A stretch of DNA of 64,000 nucleotides from the NCBI RefSeq assembly GCF_040436345.1, contig NC_133230.1:21524197-21588196 (forward strand), given 5' to 3'. Source of the DNA: Pagrus major. Its lineage: Eukaryota > Chordata > Actinopteri > Spariformes > Sparidae. The notes below the pieces were generated by a model, which saw only the letters and a program-made list of their open reading frames with translations, ran no database searches and was not told the origin of the DNA. Of the stretch, positions 13,291-26,362 are shown piece by piece (position 1 is the stretch's first letter; each line of letters begins with the position of its first letter). A program made the translations under genes and the position numbers.

Positions 13291-15429
13291 CCTGTAATTT
13301 TACCTGTGTGTTTCATTTGGTCGCCTATCGCTATAACTTCCTGGAGAGCCAGAGAGGGAGGAAGGAAGTCAACAAATGTGACTAAACATAATGTGAATAT
13401 AACTTTAAACATGAGTTTGTCTGGGAACATTTCTGCCTGTGTCACGTGGATGGATTTTCATTAGCAATTGTGGTTGTATAACACTTAACACAACAACTCC
13501 CATGATCCCCCGCTACTTAAGTCTTGTTTTTTTTGATAGAGAGACCCCTAGCTGTAGAAATTACATACCGTGCGTTTAAGTTTTTAAAAAATTTTTTATG
13601 ATGTACCGCCACACACTTAATATAAGCGTCTCTTCATGTGCATGAGACATTTGCAGTAAAGGGTTACTCCTGGAAAGAAAATAATCATGCTTTATTTTGT
13701 TTGGGCCCTTTTATTATCTCATTCCCACAGTTTTTGCATGTAAAATCCATCCTCTACAGATAGCAGAGATTAGCTGAAACAATGGCCTCCTTTTCAAAAT
13801 TCAGATCTTTGATCTGGTGATTTTGTTTGTTTTTTCCTTCCTTTACATCTGCAATAAAACCAACAATGACTTAATCCCACTAACAAGTATTTCCTGCTTA
13901 GCTACAGCCAATATATATTACTCCACTGTGTCACTCATTGAGTTCAATCAAGACATGATTAAAAAACATGTATACTGTATAAACACATCGTCGAGCACAC
14001 TGTTGGTGACATGCTCCTGCACTACCATGAACACTGGCACTGTAGTTTATTTTGAGTAAATTCCAGATGCACCTTCGTACAGCTGTAAACACTCATGAGA
14101 GCACCAAACATGTATTACTCCGCAGCTGAAAATAGTCCCCAACAAAAGCACTATTTACTCGTGTTGAAGTGACATTTGCTTAAAACTACAGTGCCCAGCT
14201 GTTTAGGGAAAAGTAGATAGCCTTTTAAAAAATGAAACTGTATATATGTGACACGTTTAATCATTTTGTAGCTTCATAGGAACCAAGGTTGAGAGGGAAG
14301 TCAAAGACATTAAGAGAGCTTTTGGTCTTTTTATTGGATTTGTTGACGATTAGAAATATACAGATTAACTTCAATTGTAACCTTTATGGCTGACAAAATG
14401 AGATAATTACCCATTGTCAATTGAGGACAATTTAAGAAAGCCTCACTTTTTATTTTTCCTGGATTGAACATTTGCACCTGTACTTTTATTTCACATACGT
14501 ATGATAGTAGAATGATAATAATCCTACTAATTATGTAAGACATTATAGCATATGGTTTTCAGTTGTTCCTGCCCCTGTAAGGTGTCTTCCTCTCTTTTCA
14601 GTCTTTTCTTTGACTCTCCCTCATGAGACATTCATTTGTACCATCACCCATTAGAAGAAAAAAATTACACCGAAAAATATGATTGATGATATGATGATGA
14701 TGGTTAGTGTGTGGATTTGTTTTAATTTGGATTTGAAAGGTTGAAACCACAAAAAAAATCCCCTCACAAAAGTATTCCAAAAAAAACAACCCAGACTGAA
14801 GTCACTTTCCTGATCAAACATATGAGACTAATGCCACTATCAACTTTCTCTCCAAGCTCCAAAAATATACATATCTGATTCTCAGCAACCAGAGCTGGGT
14901 TTTGTCTCTGGAAGAGTCCGTTATATGAGACTCTGCCTCCTGGCTGCATTTCTTTTATACAACTCCTCTCTCCTAGACGTTATACACACACACGTCTTAT
15001 CTTGTCCTTTGTCTTTTTCTCTTGTTTTAGAAATCCCCCCCTCCCCCTTCATCAGGTAATGTATATGATGCAGTCCTTCACTCATTTGACACACAACATG
15101 CTATTTAACACCCTAATCGGCAGAGTCTCCTCCTCCTCGTGTCTGAACTCGGGGTCATGCATCACTCATCCCGACTGGAAGAAAGAGATAAATATTTCTT
15201 TCAGCTCCGTCACATAGGAGCTTCCTGTCGGACGAGGGGCTTCCTACGCTTGTGAGTGTAGGTTGTCTTTGGCCTTGCAGCTGCTGAATCAGTGTAATTA
15301 ACATTTTTGTAGACAGAGCAGCATAATCCCTCTGATCTCTATAGAGTTATGTCAGAATTATATAGCAGACGCCTGCTTCTTCCATGTAGAAAATGTTTTG
15401 TGAGTTTACTTTAATCAGTTGTGTTTCCT

Positions 15430-15503
15430 CACACACACACACATACACACTCCAAGCCTATGCACACACATTCACACACACACACACACGCACGCACACA
15501 CAG
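15430..15503. repeat. interrupted CA microsatellite
   Basis: Four CA blocks separated by short spacers. A C15 run follows at 15579-15593. Confidence 0.85.
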
Positions 15504-16800
15504 CCTGCATCTGCCTCTGGGTACGTCCAGGCAGGAACATTGTCAGATCCATGCATCATTGGTAAGAAAATCTCTCTACCCCCCCCCCCCCCCTCCCCTC
15601 TGAGGCAGACCTGAAAAGATCCTTTTGTCCCTCATCACCCGCCTGCCCCCACACTCCCTTTCCTCCCCCCTCTCTGACACACACACCCCTCATACAGCCT
15701 GTGGTTATGGATACCTGGGACTGTCTCCCATGTGGGGTAAAGCTACCTGCAGGCACCAGACCGTGGAACCAAAAGTTCCTCAGCTTTGGATTTTGTCCTT
15801 ATAAACGGTGCGCGCTGACTCTTAATGCCAGAGAAAACATCAAACCAGACGGCGCAGACTCATGCAGGCTACTCTCCATGTTTATTTGCACACGTCAGGG
15901 CCCTTCCTGCTGTTGATTTAGAGCCACTGCCACTTACGCCTATGTCAAATGAAATGCCCTGTTGATGACTCGGCCTCTGTTTGCCATCAGCAGCTGTTGT
16001 TACTGGCACCGGCGTGCTTTAGGCTGACGTTAGCTCCAGCTTTTGTCATCTATAGGCTGGAGCATGCCTGCCACTTGTTGCATGGCCGATGAGAGGACGA
16101 CACAATGGCTGATAAAGCAGATAGATTTATGGCTGCAGACTTTTCGTCCCTCCGGATTCGGAAGCGAAGGATTCGAGGCATGATTAAAAGCACTGTCAGA
16201 GTTTCCGTGTTGGATTGATTTTAGTCTCTTGCACATCCTGAAGGTGACTCCGATAGCCTCCCTCTGTCATGTGGCACAGAGCCTGTTTAATCCTCGCTGT
16301 GTCTGTACCCTGCCGGACATGTTGTCATTAGATTAACAGGTATGAGGAGTCACTTTGGTGGCTTTGTGATCACCTGTTTGTTAATTTGTGAATATTTAGC
16401 CACACTGTGTGCCAAGAGTGAAGGACACGTGCTGTGGGCAGAATTATATCTGATCTGCAGGACCTCTGCTCTCTGCTGACCTCTGCTGAATGTGACATTT
16501 GGGCAGGACACTTTCAACTGTAGGCTTTTAGAATAAACAATTTAAAATTAAAATACTACTACATACGAGTTAAACCTTTGTATTGATATTGTCTTGGGCT
16601 ACAACACAAAATGCTCCATTATTAGAAATGACCGTCTTCTTAGTATAAAATAAATTTCAGTCTTTATACAGTCTACAGTGTTTTGTTGTTGTTTTTCCCA
16701 GAAATCTTTTTTAATGAACACGTGACATTTTTGTTGCCATTTTGAAGTTAAACTCATGTTTTCTGCTTGAAGTTAAACTGCAGAATGTAAATTCACCAGT

Positions 16801-17134
16801 AGGGCTGCAAATAGCTACTGTATTAATGTCATTATTGATTAATCTGAGGCTTATTTTCATATTCAATTAAAATAATCATGTAGTCTGTAAAATGTCAATT
16901 AATTGATCACAATTGTCCAAAGTGATGTCTTCAAATTGCTTTTTTTGTCCCTCCCAACAGCCCACAAACCCCAAAACTACACATGTTCTGTCATAAGTGA
17001 CAAAAAAAGCAGCAAACTCTTACATTTAAGAAGCTCAAACCAACAAATGTTTGACATTTTGCTTGAAAAACGATTTAATATTTATAGAAATAGTTGGCAA
17101 TTAATTTTCATTAAATTGTCTAATTGTTGCAGCT
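16801..17134 (+). mobile_element. AGGGCTGCAA-family MITE-like element
   Basis: Starts AGGGCTGCAA and ends in TTGTTGCAGCTCT, so the ends are inverted repeats of about 10-12 bp. The interior has the hallmark order ATTAATCTGAGG, GTCTTCAAATTGCTT, TTTGACATTTTGCTTGAAAA and AATAGTTG found in a very abundant teleost repeat. About 334 bp, non-coding. Confidence 0.7.
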
Positions 17135-17142
17135 CTACTCAC

Positions 17143-18475
17143 CAGTGGTGTAATGTTCAGTAGTATGTTTACTTAAGTACCAAACTTAAAGGTCCTAAAT
17201 ACACATTTTCTCCACCAGCTTCTCATTGAGTGATGAGGTCATATATAAACACACTATTTTCTGCTTAAGTTAGAGCGATTTCAGTATTTTTGTCTCTGCT
17301 CTTCCTGCTGGTTAGCAGTGGCTCAAGTAAGAGGTGATGTCACATATTTCTTGGCACCAGTCGGGATTTAACAACATTACAGTTAGAATTGAAAGTTGTG
17401 CAGTTGTTTGCTCAGGTTTTACAGGCCACTGCCAATCACAACTGATCAAAACACACCCAATCAGTCCTGATGAAGCAGAGTATCTGAGTTTTTGAGGGAT
17501 AAACAGTATAATAATAATATCCAACAGTTTTTTTCCCCCCGCTTTAAAGCTGCGCTATGTAGTTTTGGAGAAGAAATTTTAATGAGAAGAGAAAGATCTT
17601 CAATGACTGATTTTTTTTAAATGCCTAGGCAAACTAAATAAACAAACTCTCTTTGTTTTCATGACTCAATAAACTGAATAAACAAACTGACCTTAAAGGA
17701 CAACACAATTTCATGCTGTTTTACTTTGTTTACATTTGGCGGACCCTGCCACCTTTCTAGCTTCAAACAGTGTTCTGGGGACCTTATTTTCCTCTGAGCA
17801 CAGCTTGTTTATTCAGTTATGGAAAAAATGAATATCTCTGATTTGTATTATTACCTCATTAATATTATAGATATTACATTTCTGATATTGAATTCCTTCT
17901 CTAAAACTGCATAGTGCCCCTTTAACTTTTGCTTATTTAGTCTTACATATTTAATGTCACGGAGAGATAATTAAGATTTTAAACCAAGTGTTCAAGGGCT
18001 GTAAGTATAATTTTGAGGTACAGTAGTTGTATTTTGTGCCCCTTAACACTTCTACTCCTTTCACTTCTACTATTTTTTGGGGGGGATAGTACATTTTACT
18101 CCACTACATTTATCTGACACTTGGTAGATTATTAATTTTTTGTTTTGTTTGTTTTTTTTTACAAATACAACATGTCATAATTTGATATATATTATGATGC
18201 ATTGTTATACTGTAGAATAAATGACAGAACAGTACATAAAGAAGCTCAAATAAAACTTCACATCTGCATCTAGTAATGATCCAATAACATAATAATAAAA
18301 GACTGACGGGGGCTTTTCTGCATAGACTATTTTTACTCCTGATACTTTAAGTACATTTTGCTGGTAATACTAGAATGTTGGATGCAGGACTTTTGCGTAA
18401 TATTGGACATTTTAAAATGTGACATTGCTACTTTTGCTTAAATAACTGATCTGAATACTTCTTCCACCACTGGCT
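17143..18475. repeat. ACTTAAGTA-type repeat interrupted by another element
   Basis: The left end CAGTGGTGTAATGTTC with TTTACTTAAGTAC is at 17143-17180. The right end CTTCTTCCACCACTGG is at 18458-18473. The middle and right blocks (18001-18475) match other copies. The centre contains at least one later insertion (17543-17925). Confidence 0.6.
17543..17925. mobile_element. 383 bp MITE nested in an older repeat
   Basis: Long imperfect terminal inverted repeats of about 34 bp. The left end contains CTATGTAGTTTTGGAGAAG; the reverse complement of the right end contains CTATGCAGTTTTAGAGAAG. It is flanked by TTTAA at the ends and encodes no transposase. Confidence 0.75.
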
Positions 18476-18641
18476 CTTGCATTTTAGATTTCGAATTAAA
18501 AAAGAAACCCTGACCAAACCCTACTGATGGAAGGTCTGCTGAGGACAGCCAGACAGACACATCACTCAAACCAGCCATATGGAGGTCTGTGTGTGATAGA
18601 TGAGGAGCACAGCCCTGGTGTTTTTAGTAGACCTGAGGGGC

Positions 18642-18666
18642 TCAGAGAGAGAGAGAGAGAGAGAGA
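18642..18666. repeat. short GA microsatellite
   Basis: About 12 AG units. Confidence 0.85.
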
Positions 18667-18925
18667 CAGGGAGGCCTCTGGGATGCAGAATACCTCAAGG
18701 TCCCTCCACTGAAGCCGGGCGCTGCAGCCCTGCAGCCCCTGCAATCTTCGCAATCAGGCAGTAACGCTAGCAGCGACTGTTTCAGATTATGCTCAGGAAA
18801 TCCTCTGTGCTCTCTGCTCAAAACAATTTACCCTGACATGAGCCCAAAGAGAGGGTAGGGGGTGGGGGACGAGGGAGAGAGCTGTCCACACCAGAGTACT
18901 CAGACCACCATTTTAAATCTACTGT

Positions 18926-18934
18926 TTATTATTA

Positions 18935-18986
<52 letters not shown>
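18926..18986. repeat. TTA trinucleotide microsatellite
   Basis: About 20 units of TTA/ATT with one interruption (TTG). Confidence 0.92.
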
Positions 18987-18988
<2 letters not shown>

Positions 18989-19729
18989 TAAAGCTTTGCT
19001 TATTATTGAATTGTATGATGACGTCTATAAATGTGGGAGTGTCTTATTGTATTTCAGCAATTATATGTCTCCAAGCACATATCATTTTGTTAAAGGGCAT
19101 CTATTTTGATTTAATCAGGAAGTGAACTTTAAACTTGTTTGTTTTTTTCTCATATGAGATGTTTACCATATATATTTTTGTCAGTATAACCAGGGCTAGT
19201 GAAGGTTGAGGGTTGAGTGGTGGCTCTTTCCCATGGCCCGGAACCGACAGAACAAACTCTCGGAGAGAGCAAAGAAAACACGGCAACAAAAAGCCAATGA
19301 TCCGCAGCAGTCGGGCTGAAAAAGGAAAAAAAAAAAAAAATGACGGAAAGAAAAAACCTCCTTTCTCCTTCAGCCAAACATGCATTATGGAAAAGACACG
19401 ACCAAAGCTGCTTCGTGTGTGTACACAACAGCCTCCTGACAGACAGACAGACAGACAGCTGCTGATGTTGACTCACATTTGTATGATTAAATTTGCCATC
19501 ATGACTCTGTTTGAATTATGTCTTGAATTACCATGATTATTGTTTTTTTTTAAAACACAAAGAACCAGTAGAGCAGGCTTTAATCTCTACCACAAAATGA
19601 CTCATAATATTTTTGATATCCCACCAGTGCAGATTTAAATTGCTTGCTTGGCGTTTTCTGCCTGTATTTGAGAATAAATCCATTCTAAGCGACATGCAAA
19701 ACACCACTAAAAAAGGTCAACAGAAAAAA

Positions 19730-20110
19730 AAACCCTCAAGATTAATTAATGGTAAATTATAGTCCCGATTGGTTTGTTTGCACAGGGCCAGAATCCACGC
19801 ATTAATTTCTATTTTTCCCTCTCTAAATACACAAATAACACAGAGACAAATGTATTACTTTTGTTTTATTGGAAACTAATTACCATGGCTCTAATCAAAA
19901 CGTTACCTCTTAGTTTCCATCGCAGGAGGTTGCTATAATTCTTTTTATCTCAACAAAATATCATAAATTAAGCAAATGGGCAGTCCAGTTAAGTGTTTCG
20001 TTGAGTTAAGAGTTTCAGACACGTCCTGTTTGTGTGTTTCCATGTGCAGGAGGTGAAGAAAACACCTCTCGTCACGGTGGGGGGGATATACAGGTTAAGC
20101 GCATAAAGGA
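19730..20110. promoter_or_regulatory. candidate six1 downstream enhancer
   Basis: Non-repetitive stretch beginning 150 bp past the six1 stop (20257) and extending away. It has clustered homeodomain cores (ATTAATTAATGG, CTAATTACCATGG) and a FOX-like TGTTTGC. It could also be the six1 3' UTR. The regulatory call is inference from motif density and position, not from alignment. Confidence 0.3.
19865..19870 (-). terminator. possible six1 polyadenylation signal
   Basis: AATAAA on the minus strand about 390 bp past the six1 stop. The motif is common by chance in AT-rich DNA, and the six1 3' UTR may be longer. Confidence 0.2.
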
Positions 20111-20256
20111 ATTTTGTTCTAACCAATTTTAACGACAGACAAGTCAGTCTATATTATAAGGTAGGCTACTATAGTGTTATTTCATACATGTACTTATCAG
20201 TCTTCTTTTTTCTGCCTTTTGTTTTTTGTAAAATAGAATAAATCTGGCAGCCTCTT

Positions 20257-21974
<1,718 letters not shown>

Positions 21975-22094
21975 TCAGTGTCTTGTCGCGATGCAATCCG
22001 GTGCAATCCGTCCGCGCAGCTCGGGCCTACAGGCTCTCCACTCCGCTCCAGCCCCTGATGCGCGCAGCAGATTGGGATGTTGATTGTTGGGACA

Positions 22095-22160
22095 ATTTGT
22101 TCCTGTTGGAGATATGTCAGGCTTAAAGGGAGCCTGTGCGTTTCGGTGATTGGCTCTCCC
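22095..22160 (-). promoter_or_regulatory. candidate six1 core promoter
   Basis: On the minus strand there is a CCAAT box (AGCCAATC, 22155-22148), then a TATA-like CTTTAAGC (22128-22121). This is about 220 bp upstream of the six1 ATG, within a GC-rich stretch. The two boxes are closer together than usual, so the exact start site is a guess. Confidence 0.3.
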
Positions 22161-24487
22161 TCTGCCCTGCACCGTGTACAGCAGAGCAGGACTGAGTTTG
22201 CAGCTCCGTTTCCTCCCCAGAGGCAGTGCGTCAGGGGCTGAAATAGGAGCGCTCCCACCTCCCGCCCCCACAGTCCCTCTCTCCCGCTCCAGCGGCCGAG
22301 GGAGCAGAGCAGCACCTAAACACTAATCAATTATTACAGACCTCTTAAAAAGCCTTATTAACATGTTCTGAATATACATCTTCTGCAGTGGTGGTGACTT
22401 ATAGGCTTTCCCACGTGGTGGGGGCAAACCGCACGCTGCATCTCCATATAGGTTATCTGTAATCACACTCAGTGGAGGGTAAAGCCACAAAAACACAGCT
22501 TTTTATTTGTGGAGGAAAGCATATCTGCTTTTTAAGGCTGAAACATCTTTTTTGACACACCCTAAAACAATGCCACGTTATAAACAGCCAGTACTGTTGA
22601 AGATTTTAATAAAAAGATACTGTATAAAACTTCAAATCTTCATAGATTTTTGCTTATTTTCATCTTTTTTCACCAACTGCAGGTTTATTTACCATCACAG
22701 CTGATCATGGTTAACGCCCACCACCTTAATTACATACAGATTGGACATTTTGTTGTATCCGCACCTTTCTTGCTCTATTAATTACTGAAGGTGTTTATTT
22801 TATGAGGTGATATAATTTAATAAGCTCCTATGATAGTTGGGTCCATGCGCGCCATTACGCACGTCTTTTATATGAGAGACCTGGAGTACCTGCCAAACGT
22901 GTTATGGGACATAGCCACCACCAGTAGGAAATCAGCCACTTAGGAGTGTAAATGTGTGTGTTAGAGAGAGAGAGAGAGTGAGAGGGGGGCTGATATGAAA
23001 TACCACATGGTCTTTGAGCTGCTACTAGACAATTTGACAAATATCTTCAGGATTGGAAGGAACAGATCGCAAACAAATCCAGCAGCATTCAAGTTTCCCT
23101 GCCTGGGTATAAACTGGCAAAATAAAGTGTTTTCAGATTTTAGGCCTATTTGTGTGTATGCTTGATGTCAAGTTCGGATGATTTCCTCACATTGAAGACT
23201 GAAAATTAATATCAAGTACCGTCTGGACAGATGTAACAGGGCTTTTGGTTTTTTTGCTGCATCATCACGTGTTTTTCAAGAGATCCTTCTGGCCCTGCAG
23301 CCTCCATGTATATTTCAAGGATTAGACGGGCACCGCACTGGCTCCAGTGTTTTCTGTGGGCTGAAACACTAAACCAATCCATTAGTAAATGAGTTCTCTG
23401 CGACACTGGTTCTTGGTGGTGCAGTTGTTGGTTTGAGAGCCATATAGGCTGGATCATATTTCTTTATCTGCACCAAGAGTCTGAAACTAAACTCCCTTTC
23501 AATATGTTAAGGAACAAAGATTTTGACCTCCGGAAAATAATATTCAACCTAAACAAATTCACACTAAAGAGAGAAGATGACCTAAAGGATTTAACTATAA
23601 AGATAAAAAGCTCTGAACGTTTTTTGTTTTTGTGGCGACGGACACCTGTAAAAACAGATCTGTAGTGAGAGGTTCTCGGGATGATGTGTAATTTAACCTG
23701 CAAGATTAATACGTTTGAGATGGTTTTCAAAATAAAAGAACAGTTTCCTTTAACATAAGGTTATGTGAGCATTTCTTTACTGAATAAAATAAAATTCAGG
23801 CAGAATGACTGAGGGATCATCAGGTTTAATCAGGCCATGGGGTTATTTCAGCCTTGAAACATGTTGTTTTACCCATTTATCGGATATTAGTCTGGACCCA
23901 AACAGCTAATATCCTCCTGAATGGCCGGCTTGTATCCCTCGGTGCTGCAATTAAAGTTTGGCTTCAGGAAGTATCAGATTATTGGCTGAGACACACCTGA
24001 TGTCACAGTTACCTGCCAGTTCTTAGAGTTAATTTCAACTCTTTCTCACCACATTTGGATTTTGATGCCTTTTATCCTGCAGAGGAACAAATTACGCAGA
24101 CATGTTTTATACTTAATAACGAATAGAAACGCCACCACAGACTCCTGCAGCAATGCGTTATTTTATAAATGTAAAGTTGGTTTGGAAAAACAGCTCAATT
24201 GTCCTGTCTCGACAAACACACCCACGCCATATTCCTTAAACATGATTCAATTAGCGCATCTCCTGATGTAAACGTTGAGCCGTGTCTTTAGTGGACACGC
24301 AGGGCTCTCAGGCCACTTTAGCTCGGGGTCTATAGCTGCACTCTGTGTGTAAAACCTCAGTGCTTCAGTAAATGAGCTGTCTGATGAGCGGCTCTCGGGT
24401 TTCTCTAATATCTCTACCACATTGCGCCACCGCCTCCTCCTTTAACCCGAGCGAGCAGCCCGGGGGGCGAGATTATTTCAAGATGTG

Positions 24488-24489
<2 letters not shown>

Positions 24490-24538
<49 letters not shown>
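24490..24538. repeat. CT microsatellite
   Basis: About 24 perfect CT units, followed by a C/T-rich tail. Confidence 0.95.
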
Positions 24539-24542
<4 letters not shown>

Positions 24543-26120
24543 CCTCCGCCTCCACCTCTACCACGGCCAGTGCTGGGCTCCTCACAAGTAATGCAATACT
24601 TAGGTAGGCTATCACTCGTTACTCCTTTCAAAAATGGGCCCTATACACGGATCCCACAGGCTTTTCTCTCCCCTTTCTACCTCCAAAAACCGCAGTAAAG
24701 TCAGCCCTCGCCTCTCCCGCTGGAAGCTCCGGGCTGCTAAATATCATGGATGTTCCAAGTTTTAGTCATTCCGGAAAAAGTCAAATGAGTCAGAATGTTT
24801 TCACCACGAGAAAATAAACTTTTTGCCATTTCTCATTAATGCGAAGTGGGCCTGCGAGGAATGTGTGTGTGTGTGGGCGCTTGTTTATTGAAATATTTGA
24901 CCTCCTCACAGAGATTCTTGGGGTGAAAACGACATATTAATTAGTGATAGATGCAGCAGCCGTGATCCAACTCCTGGAGAAATTTGTTACACCGTGAAAT
25001 ATAACCGTGTGCAGCGATCCAGTCCTGTGGGAGACAACGAGAGAGAGAAAGAGGCTCAACTCAGAGCACCTAATAAAAATGTCATCATCAAAAAGCCCGT
25101 GTTTCCTATTGGAGGGTTTATTTTTTAGAAAATGTGGAGGAAAACTGAAACGAGCGCTGGCTCACTGAACAGATGGTTTTCACTCCCATTTAAATCCAAA
25201 GTGCTATTTCAGCTGCATCGGCTGGAACAAAGCCGATACTGTTTAAATTAAGTGAAAAATGTCACATTTGGTGCCAAATCTTTGCGTTTTTTGGTGACAT
25301 TCAGTGGAACCCACTCAAAAAAATAATTAAATAAATAGAATAATTTATTCAAAACATCAATAAAAACAAAAACAAAAAGGAATCGTGTTAATTTATAAGT
25401 AAACAATCTCACACACTCGTGGAAGTGTATTTGTTATTTTATAAACGTACTACAAACACATTAATATAAAAACAGCTACTCATTTCTGGCTTTTATTCAC
25501 AATTCAATTCATCCAATCAATAGTTTTGTCACCGGCTCACAGTTTCCGGTTAATTAAAAATGTCCTAAATGTGCCTTTAATTAAGAGTCAAAGCGGTTTA
25601 TTCGGTGAGGTGGGAGGGGGAAAAAAAGTGCAGCTCCTTCTCTCAAAACAAAACACAACTGTTGACATGAGTGAGTTAAATGAAATTGGAGCCGCAATTA
25701 TCAGCTTAACAGAGTTTCCTGTCATGTTGGAAAATTAGACCTGGTACAAGTGCACCGGGGTTATAGCCCCCCCATCAAATCATTACGCATTTCCTCAGAG
25801 GACCACCTCCACAAATATGCAATTACGGCCCTCTGCTTTTTTACAGTCCTCTTCTCGGTAAACACGCCCCGGGCACAGAGATGAAGACATTTGTTGTTTT
25901 TTTGGTTTAGGGAAAATCTTTTCTTTTTTTTAAGTACTAAGTAAACAAACCAGACAGGCAGACAAACACATAAACAAACAGAAGGAGGGATTTTTTAAAT
26001 GGATGTTTCTGCTGCCTTTCTGGCAGGGAGGGGGCGCCATGACAATGCGATCATAAATGTGACTGAGAGGATGTGTGTGTCCGAGAAGATGATGCAGATT
26101 TAGAGCATTTGAGCAACAGC

Positions 26121-26122
<2 letters not shown>

Positions 26123-26182
<60 letters not shown>
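26123..26182. repeat. GT microsatellite, 30 units
   Basis: Perfect (GT)30 over 60 bp. Confidence 0.96.
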
Positions 26183-26184
<2 letters not shown>

Positions 26185-26283
26185 ATGATCTGCTCTGCTC
26201 CTGTTACAAAGTGCTGCTTTTCTCTTTTGGAAACACCGTTTGACCACTGTGGTGTGGATGGTGATGCTGCTTCCCAGCTGCTG

Positions 26284-26284
<1 letters not shown>

Positions 26285-26357
<73 letters not shown>

Positions 26358-26362
26358 TGTGT
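26285..26362. repeat. compound (CT)28(GT)11 microsatellite
   Basis: A perfect CT run at 26285-26340 switches directly to a GT run at 26341-26362. Confidence 0.96.

Larger units (their letters stand above)
1..20256. other. gene-free flank downstream of six1
   Basis: No exon that I can recognise on either strand. The open frames here are short and low-complexity, or lie inside repeats. It contains microsatellites, several inverted-repeat elements and candidate conserved elements, listed separately. In tetrapods SIX6 lies on this side of SIX1, but no SIX-type homeobox is present in these 20 kb. Confidence 0.75.
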
